Of a DNA stretch of 64,000 nt, positions 9,644 through 20,095 are shown one piece after another. The stretch is taken from positions 1,412,796 through 1,476,795 of the forward strand of contig NZ_CP038452.1 in assembly GCF_004684245.1 (NCBI RefSeq). Reading direction: 5' to 3'. Source of the DNA: Thermus caldilimi. GTDB lineage: Bacteria; Deinococcota; Deinococci; Deinococcales; Thermaceae. The notes below the pieces were generated by a model that searched no databases, was not told the origin of the DNA, and saw nothing but the letters and a program-made list of their open reading frames with translations. Both the position numbers and the translations under genes were made by a program. Within the stretch, counting starts at the first letter, position 1. Each line of letters starts with the position of its first letter.

Positions 9644-10942
9644 ATGCACAAGGTCGTGATCGTGGGCAGGCCCAACGTGGGCAAATCCAGCCTCTTCAAC
9701 CGCCTCCTGGGGAAAAGGAGCGCGGTGGTGGCCGACGTGCCCGGGGTCACCCGCGACCTCAAGGAGGGCGTGGTGGAAACGGACCGGGGGCGCTTCCTCC
9801 TGGTGGACACCGGAGGGCTCTGGTCCGGAGATAGGTGGGAGCGGAAGATCCAGGAGAAGGTGGACCGGGCCTTGGAGGACGCCGAGGTGGTCCTCTTCGC
9901 CGTGGACGGCCGCTCGGAGCTCACCCAGGCGGACCATGAGGTGGCGGAGTACCTGCGGAAGAAGGGAAAGCCCGTGATCCTGGTGGCCACCAAGGTGGAC
10001 GATCCCAAGCACGAGCACTACCTAGGCCCCCTCTACGCCCTGGGTTTCGGCGATCCCATCCCCACCTCCAGTGAGCATGCAAGAGGCCTCGAGGACCTCC
10101 TGGAGGCCATCTGGAAGAAGCTCCCCGTACGCCACATTGAGTCCGAGCCCGAGGTGGTGGCCATCAAGCTGGCTCTCGTGGGGCGGCCCAACGCCGGGAA
10201 GAGCAGCCTCCTGAACGCCATCCTGGGGGAGGAACGGGTCATCGTGTCGGAGGAGCCCGGCACCACCCGGGATGCCATCGACGTGCACTTCACCTTCCGC
10301 GGCCAACCCTTCGTCCTGGTGGACACCGCCGGCATCCGCAAGCGCCCGGAAACCCTGGTGGAGGAGCTGGCCATCAGGCGGAGCCTTAAAGCGATAGAGG
10401 AAGCCGACGTGGCTCTTCTGGTCGTAGACCCGTTCCAGGTGGGGGACCGGGAGCTCAAGCTGGCCAACCACGCCCTGGAAGCGGGCAAGCCCGTGCTCCT
10501 CGTGGTCACCAAATGGGACCTGGTGGGGAAGGAGGAAGCCCCCAAGGTGCGGCGGGCGCTTAAGGAAAAGCTCGCCCACCTGGAGCATCTTCCCCGGGTG
10601 CACACCTCGGCCTTCACCCGGCAGAACCTGGATAAGATCCTCAGCGAGGCGGTGCGCCTATTCGAGCTCAACCACACCCGCATCCCCACCGCCGAACTCA
10701 ACCGCTGGCTTTCCGTGTGGACGGCGAAGGTGCAGCTTCCCAACTTCAAGGGCAAACCCTTGAAGATCTTCTACGCCACCCAGCCCGAAGTGGCCCCACC
10801 CACCTTCATCTTCTTCGTAAACCATCCGGAGTTCGTAACCCGGGCCTTTGAGAACTACCTGAAAAACCGCATCGGCGAGGACCTGAGCCTTAAGGAAGTG
10901 CCCTTCCGCCTGGTCTTCCGCGGGCGCAGGGAGGAGGGCTAA
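9644..10942 (+). CDS. der: Ribosome-associated GTPase Der (EngA)
   Basis: Essential GTPase with two tandem G domains, acting in 50S subunit assembly. 432 residues from the ATG at 9644 (MHKVVIVGRPNVGKSS); a GTG two codons upstream is also in frame. G domain 1 (~1-160) has GRPNVGKS, DTGG and TKVD. G domain 2 (~170-340) has GRPNAGKS, DTAG and TKWD. The KH-like domain follows (~345-432). All nucleotide-binding motifs are intact. The gene ends 4 bases into the convergent gene on the other strand. Confidence 0.96.
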   Translation: MHKVVIVGRPNVGKSSLFNRLLGKRSAVVADVPGVTRDLKEGVVETDRGRFLLVDTGGLWSGDRWERKIQEKVDRALEDAEVVLFAVDGRSELTQADHEVAEYLRKKGKPVILVATKVDDPKHEHYLGPLYALGFGDPIPTSSEHARGLEDLLEAIWKKLPVRHIESEPEVVAIKLALVGRPNAGKSSLLNAILGEERVIVSEEPGTTRDAIDVHFTFRGQPFVLVDTAGIRKRPETLVEELAIRRSLKAIEEADVALLVVDPFQVGDRELKLANHALEAGKPVLLVVTKWDLVGKEEAPKVRRALKEKLAHLEHLPRVHTSAFTRQNLDKILSEAVRLFELNHTRIPTAELNRWLSVWTAKVQLPNFKGKPLKIFYATQPEVAPPTFIFFVNHPEFVTRAFENYLKNRIGEDLSLKEVPFRLVFRGRREEG

Positions 10943-11484
10943 GGGCGGCCCCTGGGGCGCACCCCCAAACCAAGCCCGGCGTCCTCCAGAAACTCCTGGA
11001 CGACACCCAAAAACCGCCTCCCGTCCAGAAGGAGCATGAGGAGAGCCCAGGCCACAGCTTCCCGAAAGGCCTCTGGAGCTAGCTTCTGGGCGTAGTAGAA
11101 AGGGGCGAAGGTAGCCGGTACTTGCAGGAGCATGGAAAGGCTTTTCTTGGGATAGCGAAGGAGGAGGACCAGACTTCCCACCGCCCAACTCCAGGCGAAA
11201 CCTTCCGGCACCAGCCCCGCCCCGACCAGATAGGCCAAGCCTGCCCAGGCAAGCCCGGCGTCCAAGGGATAATCCCAGGCCGCCAGGAGCGAAGGCCGCC
11301 TCGAGGCGCGGGCCAGCCAGCCGTCCAGCACATCCAGGGTCCAGCCCAGAAGCAAAAGGCGCACCACCCCCGCCAAGGTCTCGGGTCCTTCCCCCACCCG
11401 GAGGAGAACCAGGGCCACCACTCCCCCCCGGGCCAGGGTGGCCAGATCAGCCAGAAGCCGAAGGATGCGTTCCGCTCTCCCCAT
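10939..11484 (-). CDS. CDP-alcohol phosphatidyltransferase-like membrane protein
   Basis: 181 residues, mostly hydrophobic helices. Residues DVLDGWLARAS then DYPLD resemble the CDP-alcohol phosphotransferase signature D-x2-DG-x2-AR...D-x3-D, with all four Asp present. The Gly before the third Asp is not conserved, however, and the spacing is one residue short, so activity is uncertain. The family makes phospholipids such as phosphatidylglycerophosphate. I chose the ATG at 11484 (MGRAERILRLL); the longer frame from 11574 reads through the sirtuin gene. The start overlaps the 3' end of the sirtuin gene by 38 bases, so the two are probably co-transcribed. Confidence 0.65.
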   Translation of the reverse strand: MGRAERILRLLADLATLARGGVVALVLLRVGEGPETLAGVVRLLLLGWTLDVLDGWLARASRRPSLLAAWDYPLDAGLAWAGLAYLVGAGLVPEGFAWSWAVGSLVLLLRYPKKSLSMLLQVPATFAPFYYAQKLAPEAFREAVAWALLMLLLDGRRFLGVVQEFLEDAGLGLGVRPRGRP

Positions 11485-12208
11485 ATCCCAGCGCCTGCAA
11501 GCCCTCCACCGCCCCCATCCGCAAGGAGAGGTGGGCCAAGGGGGTAAGGGAGGTGGGTTCGGGATTGACCTCAATCAGGTAAGCCCCGCCTGTGAAGGCA
11601 ATGCGCCCCAGGGAGGCCGCGGGTTCCACCTCAGCGCTGGTGCCCACCACCAGGGCCACATCCGCCTCGGCAAAGGCCTTTTCCGCCTTCTCCCAGGCTC
11701 CCTCAGGTAAGAATTCCCCAAACCAGACCACGTCAGGCCGGGCCCTATGCCCACAAAGGGGACAGAAGGGCGGAGGGGTGAAAGGGTCGGGGAGCAAGAA
11801 GCGATGCCTGCACGCCTCACAGCGGGCCCGCAGGATGTTTCCGTGGAGCTCCACCAGGTTCCGGCTTCCCGCCAGGGCGTGGAGGCCGTCCACGTTCTGG
11901 GTGACCAGGAGGAAGGCCCCTCCCCTGGCCAAGACCTCCTGCTCCAAGCGCGCCAGGGCCCGGTGGGCCGGGTTGGGCCGGGCCTCCCGCACCTTGGCGA
12001 TGCGCCAGGCGTACCACCCCCAAACCCTTTGCGGGTTTCTGGCATAGGCCTCCGGGGTGGCGTAGTCCAGGGGGTTAAACTCCTTCCAAAGCCCCTCGGC
12101 ATCGCGGAAGGTGGGAATCCCCGAGGGCTTGGAAATGCCCGCCCCCGTCAGGACCGCTACCCTCTGGGCGGCCCTTAGCCTTTCCCTCGCCTCCTCTAGG
12201 CGCTCCAT
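11447..12208 (-). CDS. cobB: NAD-dependent protein deacylase (sirtuin)
   Basis: Removes acyl groups from protein lysines using NAD+. 253 residues. The NAD site GAGISKPSGIPTFRD (~22-36), the TQNVDGLH motif with Gln/Asn/Asp, the catalytic His in VELHGN, a Zn site of two Cys pairs (CEAC and CPLC, about 20 residues apart) and the VVGTSAEVEPAA block are all intact. The ATG at 12208 is preceded by TACCAT 6 bases upstream, so the message is probably leaderless; in-frame Met codons further upstream are less likely. It is divergent from nnrD, whose ATG is only 34 bases away. Confidence 0.93.
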   Translation of the reverse strand: MERLEEARERLRAAQRVAVLTGAGISKPSGIPTFRDAEGLWKEFNPLDYATPEAYARNPQRVWGWYAWRIAKVREARPNPAHRALARLEQEVLARGGAFLLVTQNVDGLHALAGSRNLVELHGNILRARCEACRHRFLLPDPFTPPPFCPLCGHRARPDVVWFGEFLPEGAWEKAEKAFAEADVALVVGTSAEVEPAASLGRIAFTGGAYLIEVNPEPTSLTPLAHLSLRMGAVEGLQALGYGESGTHPSASG

Positions 12209-12242
12209 ACCGCCATGGTAACCCCGGGGTATCCTGGAAGCC

Positions 12243-13685
12243 ATGAGGCTCTTCACCCCCGAGGCCATGCGGGAAGCCGATCAGAAGGCGGTGGAGATGG
12301 GCTACCCCAGCCTCCTCCTCATGGAGTGGGCGGGGATGAAGGCGGCCCGGGTCTACCAGGAGCTTTTCGGTCACCGCCCCGCCGTGGTCCTGGCGGGCAA
12401 AGGGAATAACGGCGGGGACGGGCTGGTCCTGGCCCGGCACCTCCACCTGGCCGGGGTGCCGGTGCGGGTCTTTGCCGCCGAAGGGCAGGGTGGGGATGCC
12501 CTTTTTGCCCGAAGGGCCCTCGAGGCCCACGGCCTGGAGATCCGCCCCCTCGAGGAGGCCATCTGGAACCGGGAGGAAGTGCTGGTGGATGCCCTCTTCG
12601 GTACCGGGTTGAAAGGCCCCTTAGAGGGTTTCCATGCGGGTTTGGTGGATCGGATGAACACTTCCGGGCTTCCCACTTTGGCCCTGGACCTGCCCTCCGG
12701 GCTTCCCTTTACCCCCCATGTGCGGGCTTCTGCCACCATGGCCTTCGCCGCCTTCAAAACACCCCATCTCCTCCACCGGGAAGCCTGCGGGCGACTCTTC
12801 CTGGCGGACATCGGCCTGCCCAAAGTCCTCTTGGAACGGGAGGATCTTCCCGAGATCGCCACGCCGGAAGGGCTTCTCCCCCTCTTGCCCAAGCGGCCCC
12901 TCACCGCCCACAAGGGAAGCGTGGGCCGGGTGGGGGTTTTGGGAGGGTTTAGGGGGGAGGGCCTCCGCTACGCCGGGGCCCCGGTCTTGGCCGCCCTGGG
13001 GGCCTACCGCATGGGGGCGGGGTTGGTGCACCTGGTGGCTCCCGAAGGCACTCCCTTAGAGCCCCTCGAGGCGGTCTTCCACCCCGTCCAGGCTCCTGCC
13101 TTGCCGTCCATGCGGGTGGAGGCCCTGGCGGTGGGGATGGGCGGAGGGCCTTGGGGCCGGGAGTGGGCCCTGAAGGCCCTGGAAGCCCGGCTCCCCACGG
13201 TGCTGGACGCGGACGCCCTGCACCCCGAGGTCCTCGAGGCCTACCGCAAGGCGGGTGTACCCACCGTCCTCACCCCCCATTTGGGAGAAGCGGGAAGGCT
13301 TTTGGGGATGCCCCCGGAAGAGGTGGCCAGGGATCCCCTGCAGGCCGCCCGGGCCCTGGCGGAACGCACGGGGCTCACCGTTGTCCTCAAAGGGAACCCC
13401 ACCGTGGTGGCCCAGGGAAGCCGCCTTTCCGTGAACCCCACCGGCAACCCCGCCCTGGCCACCGGGGGAACGGGGGATGTGCTCGCAGGAGCCATCGCTG
13501 CCCTTTTGGCGGCGGGCCTTTCCCCCTTTGACGCCGCCCGGCTTGGGGTCTACCTCCACGGCCTGGCGGGGGATCTCCTGGCGGAGGAAAAGGGGATTGG
13601 CCTCCTCGCCCGCGAGGTGGCCGAGGCCCTGCCCCGGGCACGCAAGGCCCTGGCCTCAGGCGAAGGCGCCCCGCCCCTCATCTAG
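12243..13685 (+). CDS. nnrD: Bifunctional NAD(P)H-hydrate epimerase / dehydratase
   Basis: Metabolite repair enzyme that restores NADH and NADPH from their heat-damaged hydrates, which matters in a thermophile. 480 residues: the N-terminal YjeF_N epimerase domain (about 1-200) with GKGNNGGDGLVLARHL, and the C-terminal ATP/ADP-dependent dehydratase domain (about 210-480) with the YRMGAGL segment, the VLKGNPTVV strand and the ribokinase-like TGGTGDVLAG motif holding the catalytic Asp. The ATG follows TATCCT by 7 bases, suggesting a leaderless message. The neighbouring divergent sirtuin also depends on NAD+, but a functional link is only inferred. Confidence 0.94.
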   Translation: MRLFTPEAMREADQKAVEMGYPSLLLMEWAGMKAARVYQELFGHRPAVVLAGKGNNGGDGLVLARHLHLAGVPVRVFAAEGQGGDALFARRALEAHGLEIRPLEEAIWNREEVLVDALFGTGLKGPLEGFHAGLVDRMNTSGLPTLALDLPSGLPFTPHVRASATMAFAAFKTPHLLHREACGRLFLADIGLPKVLLEREDLPEIATPEGLLPLLPKRPLTAHKGSVGRVGVLGGFRGEGLRYAGAPVLAALGAYRMGAGLVHLVAPEGTPLEPLEAVFHPVQAPALPSMRVEALAVGMGGGPWGREWALKALEARLPTVLDADALHPEVLEAYRKAGVPTVLTPHLGEAGRLLGMPPEEVARDPLQAARALAERTGLTVVLKGNPTVVAQGSRLSVNPTGNPALATGGTGDVLAGAIAALLAAGLSPFDAARLGVYLHGLAGDLLAEEKGIGLLAREVAEALPRARKALASGEGAPPLI

Positions 13686-13763
13686 GGGACTAGAAATAGG
13701 CCGCCATCATGGCCCCAAGGTAGCCCAGAAAGCTCTTGGTATTCTGGGGGCGGTGTAGAACTT

Positions 13764-14642
13764 ATGGATCATCCAACCCGCCTCTACGTCCCCGCTACCC
13801 TGGCCAACCTGGGCTCGGGGTTTGACGCTTTGGGGGTGACCTTGGACCTCTACCTGGAGGTGGAGGCCGAGCCCGCAGGGGAGGACGCCTTCCACTACGA
13901 GGGGGAAGGCCGGGTGGAGGGCAAGGACAACCTGATCCACCAGGGTTACCGGGCAGGGATGAGGGCTTTAGGCCTGCATCCTGAACCCCTCCTCATCCGG
14001 GCCTTCAACCCCATCCCCCTGGCCAGGGGGATGGGAAGCTCCTCCGCCGCACTGGTAGCCGGGGTAGCTTTGGCGGACCAGCACTCCGGGGGAAGGCTGG
14101 GGCGGGAAGGGGTTTTCCAGGTGGCAGCCAGCTTGGAAGGCCACCCCGACAATGTGGCTCCGGCAGTTTACGGGGGGTTCGTGGCCGCCCTGGCCGATCC
14201 CCCCCTGGCCATCCCCCTTCCCAGGCCCCAAGGGGTCTACTTTGTCCTGGCCATACCCCCCTATGAAGTGCCCACTCCCCTGGCCCGGGCAGCCTTGCCC
14301 GAGAAGGTTCCCTTAAAGGATGCGGTGTTCAATTTGGCCCGTAGTGCCCTTTGGCCTGCTGCCCTCTACTCAGGAAAGCTCGAGGCCCTACGGGAAGCCT
14401 GCCGGGATCGCCTCCACCAGCCCCACCGCGCCCACTTGATGCCGGGGATGCCGGAGGCCATAGAAGCTGCCCTAGAAGCTGGGGCCCTGGCAGCCTTTGT
14501 GGGGGGAGCGGGTCCCACCGTGGCCGCCTTGTCCCGGGAGGATGAGCTGGAGGAGGTAGCGAAGGCCCTGGGGGGCTACCGGGGCGAGGGGCGTACCCTA
14601 ATCTTGGGCATAGGGGAGGGATATTTCTGGAAGGAAACCTGA
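13764..14642 (+). CDS. thrB: Homoserine kinase
   Basis: GHMP kinase that phosphorylates L-homoserine on the way to threonine. 292 residues. The N-terminal YVPATLANLGSGFDALG is the substrate and fold signature. PLARGMGSSSAALVAG (near residue 90) is the GHMP ATP-binding loop, and the C-terminal GAGPTVAAL is motif 3. thrC and hom are not adjacent here. The end of the gene may overlap the start of the DUF4388 gene that follows. Confidence 0.94.
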   Translation: MDHPTRLYVPATLANLGSGFDALGVTLDLYLEVEAEPAGEDAFHYEGEGRVEGKDNLIHQGYRAGMRALGLHPEPLLIRAFNPIPLARGMGSSSAALVAGVALADQHSGGRLGREGVFQVAASLEGHPDNVAPAVYGGFVAALADPPLAIPLPRPQGVYFVLAIPPYEVPTPLARAALPEKVPLKDAVFNLARSALWPAALYSGKLEALREACRDRLHQPHRAHLMPGMPEAIEAALEAGALAAFVGGAGPTVAALSREDELEEVAKALGGYRGEGRTLILGIGEGYFWKET

Positions 14643-15367
14643 ACGCCATCCCTCTTGTGGAGCTTTTAGAGCTGATCCACGGCCACCGGCGCTCTGGAGT
14701 CCTGGAGCTCTCCGTGGGCTCCCTGCCCCTTTCCCTGCGCTTCGCCGGGGGAGAGGTGGTGGGGGCGGCCATTCTGGACTGGGAAGGCCTCGAGGCCCTC
14801 TTCAGTTTCCCCCTGCATCCCCAGGAGGGGGTTTTCCGCTTCGGGGTAACCCCGCCCGCCGCGGACAAACCCCTCATGCCCTTCTCCACCCTCCTGGGAG
14901 AGTGGGCCCGGGTCAACGACGAGTGGGACCGGTTCCGCACCCTGGTGGACTCGCCCAGCCGGGTCCTCGAGGCCATCCGGCCCAAGCCTCCCTACGAGGT
15001 CTTCCAGGGGGGGAAAAGCGTGCGGGCGGCCGCCAAGACCTGGCAGGTTCCCCTCCTCATCGCCATGGAAAGGGCCTACATGGGGGTCAGAGAAGGGGAC
15101 CTTTACCCCCTTCGCCGCTATGCCTGGTTCGCCCTAAGGATCAAGTACCAGGGAAGGAAGGGTAAGACCCTGGAGGAGTTCGGCCAGCTTCAGGCCCTCC
15201 TGGACGGCACCCGCAACCTGGGAGAGGTGATCGCCTCGGGAGTGCCCATCGGCCTGGTGCGCCGGTACCTGGTGCAGGCCCTGGCCTCAGGGGAACTCGC
15301 CCCCCTGGGCCGGGGATGGCTCCTGAGGGACCTCACCTGGGAGATGGGAAAAGAAGAGGGCAGCTAG
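14627..15367 (+). CDS. DUF4388 (PATAN-type) domain protein
   Basis: About 246 residues. DUF4388/PATAN domains occur in bacterial signalling and gliding proteins; this gene's role is unknown. A GTG at 14657 gives a shorter product. However, the in-frame sequence before it (LEGNLNAIPLVELLELIHGHR) matches the usual N-terminal start of DUF4388, and GGGGAGGG lies 6 bases before a CTG at 14627. I therefore take CTG 14627 as the likely start, overlapping thrB by 16 bases. The first ~100 residues form the conserved domain; the rest is mixed alpha-helical with a Lys/Arg-rich middle (KYQGRKGK). Confidence 0.6.
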   Translation: MEGNLNAIPLVELLELIHGHRRSGVLELSVGSLPLSLRFAGGEVVGAAILDWEGLEALFSFPLHPQEGVFRFGVTPPAADKPLMPFSTLLGEWARVNDEWDRFRTLVDSPSRVLEAIRPKPPYEVFQGGKSVRAAAKTWQVPLLIAMERAYMGVREGDLYPLRRYAWFALRIKYQGRKGKTLEEFGQLQALLDGTRNLGEVIASGVPIGLVRRYLVQALASGELAPLGRGWLLRDLTWEMGKEEGS

Positions 15368-15432
15368 CGGAAACCCCCTAGGCCCTCGGCCTCCAAGGAT
15401 CCTGCCCCCTGGCTTCGCCTAAGGAGGGGGTC

Positions 15433-15516
15433 CTACTTCTTCTTGCGCGGACGGTACTTGCCGTAGGTGCCCCGCCAGATCTTGCCCCTACGGGTGCGAC
15501 GGTCGCCCTTACCCAT
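15433..15516 (-). CDS. thx: 30S ribosomal protein Thx (bTHX)
   Basis: Only 27 residues, highly basic: begins [20 protein letters not shown] and ends in PRKKK. This is the small Thermus-specific 30S protein Thx, which sits in a cavity at the top of the 30S head and helps stabilise the subunit. It has an AGGAGGG ribosome site just upstream on the minus strand. It follows rpsT by 10 bases, so both 30S proteins are made from one message. Too short for routine ORF calling. Confidence 0.95.
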
Positions 15517-15526
15517 GCCCTCCCTC

Positions 15527-15820
15527 CTAGGCGCTCACCGCAGAGAGGTGCTTCTGCACCTTGCGCATAAGGCGCGACTTCCTCCGAGAAGCGGCGTTCT
15601 TGTGCAGGGTGGACCCCTTGGCCGCCTTATCGATGAGGCTCTGCGCCATGCGCATGATCTTCAAGGCTTCCTCGGCCTTGCCCTCTTGGGCCAGAAGCAC
15701 GGCCTTCTTGCTCAAGGTCTTGATAGCCGACTTCTTGGCCTTGTTGCGAAGCCTGCGCTTCAAAGACTGCCGGTGCCGCTTCAGAGCGGAAAGGTTCCTC
15801 TTGGGCTTCTTCTGCGCCAT
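15527..15820 (-). CDS. rpsT: 30S ribosomal protein S20
   Basis: Primary 16S rRNA-binding protein of the 30S subunit. 97 residues, nearly all helical and very basic: [19 protein letters not shown] at the start, the [17 protein letters not shown] region near the C terminus. As I remember it, the T. thermophilus protein is about 106 residues with a different tail after RKV; this one stops at HLSAVSA. Since the core is intact, I treat this as natural variation at the C terminus. It is co-transcribed with thx just downstream. Confidence 0.95.
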
Positions 15821-15877
15821 CGTTCTCCCCTCGTGCCCCTTAGGGGCAGACCAGGCCTAAGTGTAGCATACCCCGCC

Positions 15878-18129
<2,252 letters not shown>

Positions 18130-18133
<4 letters not shown>

Positions 18134-19110
18134 AGGCCAGATAGGTAGTCCAGAAGGGCCTTCAGCTCCCCCTCGCTTAAGGGCACCGCCGGCATCTGGC
18201 CCCGGCCCTTGAGCACGATCTCCCTCACCGCCTCCGGGGCTTTCAGGATGGGGTTTCCCTTAAGCCTGGGCCCCACTCCCCCCTGGGCCTCGGTTCCGTG
18301 GCAGGCGGCGCAACGGGCCTGGTAGACCGTTTTCCCATCCGTTCCCCCCTGGGCCTGGGCGCGGGCCATGGCGATGAGGCCCTCCACCCTTTCCCTGGCC
18401 TCCCCGCCCACCTCCAGATACTTTTCCCAGGCGGCGATGGCCTCCTTCGCCTGGCCCTTCTGGAAGTAAATGTTCCCGAGGAAAAGCCAGCCCTCCGCGG
18501 CCTTGGGGTCAGCGTGCTGGGCGATTTCCAAGAACATCTGGGCCTCCTCCAGCCGCCCCCCCATGAAGAGGAGGATCCCCACCCGCCGCACGGCCTCAAT
18601 GTTGGTGGGATCCTTCTTAAGCACCGCCAGGTAGGCCTCCGCCGCCTGGTCAAAGGCCTTGAGCTCATAGGCCCGCCTTCCCCAGGCCAGGAGGTCCGCC
18701 ACCTCCCCGGTGCGCCTGGCCTTGTCCTGAAGCGCCTTAAGTTCCCGGGCTTCGGCCCGGGCGGTCACCGTGGTCTCCCCGGGAAGCCTGGGCAAGGTGA
18801 AGCGCCAAAGCCCCACTCCCAGCAGGACCACCACCCCCAAGGCCAGGGCCACGGGCCAGGGATTGAAGGGACGAGGCTCGGGGGGGCGCCAACCGTCCAA
18901 GGCCCGTTCCAGCTCCACCAACCGGGCCATGGCCAGCTTCTTCTCCTCCCCTTCCAGGCTCTTCACCTCCTCCTTCAGGACCTCGAGCTCCCTAAGAAGC
19001 TCCTCCCGCCGGGGAGGCTCGGGGAAGGGTTCCTGGGGCCCCCGAAGAGGCCTTAAAGCCAAGTAGAGACCAAGAAAAAACAGAACCAGAAAGATAAGGG
19101 TGGCCATCAT
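18130..19110 (-). CDS. ccmI: CcmI-like TPR protein fused to a cytochrome c domain
   Basis: 326 residues. Residues 1-20 and about 83-103 are membrane helices flanking a charged coiled coil, the usual N-terminal half of CcmI/CycH. Residues ~125-250 hold TPR-like repeats (e.g. AFDQAAEAYLAVLKKDPTN, AAEGWLFLGNIYFQKGQAKEAI), which in CcmI bind apocytochrome c. Residues ~255-326 form a small mono-heme domain with CAACH and a distal Met in GRGQMPAVPLS. CcmI normally has no heme, so the fusion is unusual. It overlaps ccmH and the Rieske gene by 4 bases on each side. Confidence 0.8.
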
Positions 19111-19538
19111 GCGGGAGGCTCCTTAAGCCGGCGCTCCGCCTCCTCCAGGAGCTCAGGGGGCAGGGGTTTCTTGGGCCGAAAGTAGGCGAAAAGCCCCAAG
19201 CCCAAAAGGACCAGCCCCAAAACCGGCAACACCCAGACCCAAAGGGTCACTCCCCGCCTGGGAGGCTCGTAGAGGATCCACTCCCCGTACCGGTCCACGA
19301 AGAAGGCCTTGATCTCCTCCTCCGTCTTCCCTTCTTGGAGCATCTCGGCGATAATCCGCCGCATCTCCACCGCCACCCCGGAGTTGCTCTCCGCCGCCGA
19401 CTCCCCCTGGCACACGGGGCAACGAAGCTCCCGGGCGATGGCGAAGACCTCGGGGGAGAGATCGGGGGGTGGGGAAGCTGGGTTTTCCTGGGCCCAAGCC
19501 CCTAGGGCCAGAAAGAACAAAAGCGCCCAAACCCTCAT
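19107..19538 (-). CDS. ccmH: Cytochrome c maturation protein CcmH
   Basis: Thiol oxidoreductase of System I cytochrome c maturation; it reduces the CXXCH cysteines of apocytochromes before heme attachment. 143 residues: signal peptide (MRVWALLFFLALGAWA), periplasmic three-helix domain with the redox motif LRCPVCQG (near residue 40), and one C-terminal membrane helix (~100-118) followed by a Pro/Lys-rich tail. It overlaps ccmG and the ccmI fusion by 4 bases on each side. Confidence 0.92.
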   Translation of the reverse strand: MRVWALLFFLALGAWAQENPASPPPDLSPEVFAIARELRCPVCQGESAAESNSGVAVEMRRIIAEMLQEGKTEEEIKAFFVDRYGEWILYEPPRRGVTLWVWVLPVLGLVLLGLGLFAYFRPKKPLPPELLEEAERRLKEPPA

Positions 19539-20095
19539 GGCAACACCTCCTTCAGGTATTGCTCCAAGGTGGCCTGGTCGATGGACCCGGCGTGGCGGAC
19601 CACCACCCGGCCCTCCCGGTCGATAACGAAGGTCTCCGGAACCCCGTACATCCCGTAGTCCACCCCCACCCGGCCCCTGGGGTCAAAGACCTGGGGAAAG
19701 GTGAGGCCAAACTGCTCTATGAAGCGCAACGCATCCCCCTCCTTGTCCTGGGTGTTGATGCCCACAAAAAGTGCCCGGTCCCTATAGCGGCGCCAGGTGG
19801 CCTCGAGGACCGGAGCCTCCTCGTAGCAAGCAGGGTAGCACCAGCTGGCCCAAAAGTTGAGCACGATAGGCTTCCCACCGAGATGGTCGGAAAGCTTGAA
19901 GGTTTCCCCCCATTCCTTTTGGTAAGGGGGAAGCACCGGCAGGGTGAAGTCCGGGGCAGGACGGCGCTCCTGGGCCAGCACCGAGGGAAGCTCCTTGGGA
20001 TTTCGTTGCATGCCCCAGTAGAAAAGGCCCCCCAGGGCCAAGACCAGGAGGAGCCATAGCCAGCTCCTCAAGCTGTTCCCTGCGGGAAACCTCAC
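19535..20095 (-). CDS. ccmG: Thiol:disulfide interchange protein CcmG/DsbE
   Basis: Membrane-anchored periplasmic thioredoxin that passes electrons from CcdA to CcmH and apocytochrome c. 186 residues: N-terminal anchor (LRSWLWLLLVLALGGLFYW), thioredoxin fold with GKPIVLNFWASW then the active site, and the cis-Pro region VPETFVIDREG. Odd point: the active site reads WCYPAC, Cys-x3-Cys rather than the usual Cys-x2-Cys. The bases (TGG TGC TAC CCT GCT TGC) are unambiguous here. It is coupled to ccmF and ccmH by 4-base overlaps. Confidence 0.9.
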   Translation of the reverse strand: MRFPAGNSLRSWLWLLLVLALGGLFYWGMQRNPKELPSVLAQERRPAPDFTLPVLPPYQKEWGETFKLSDHLGGKPIVLNFWASWCYPACYEEAPVLEATWRRYRDRALFVGINTQDKEGDALRFIEQFGLTFPQVFDPRGRVGVDYGMYGVPETFVIDREGRVVVRHAGSIDQATLEQYLKEVLP

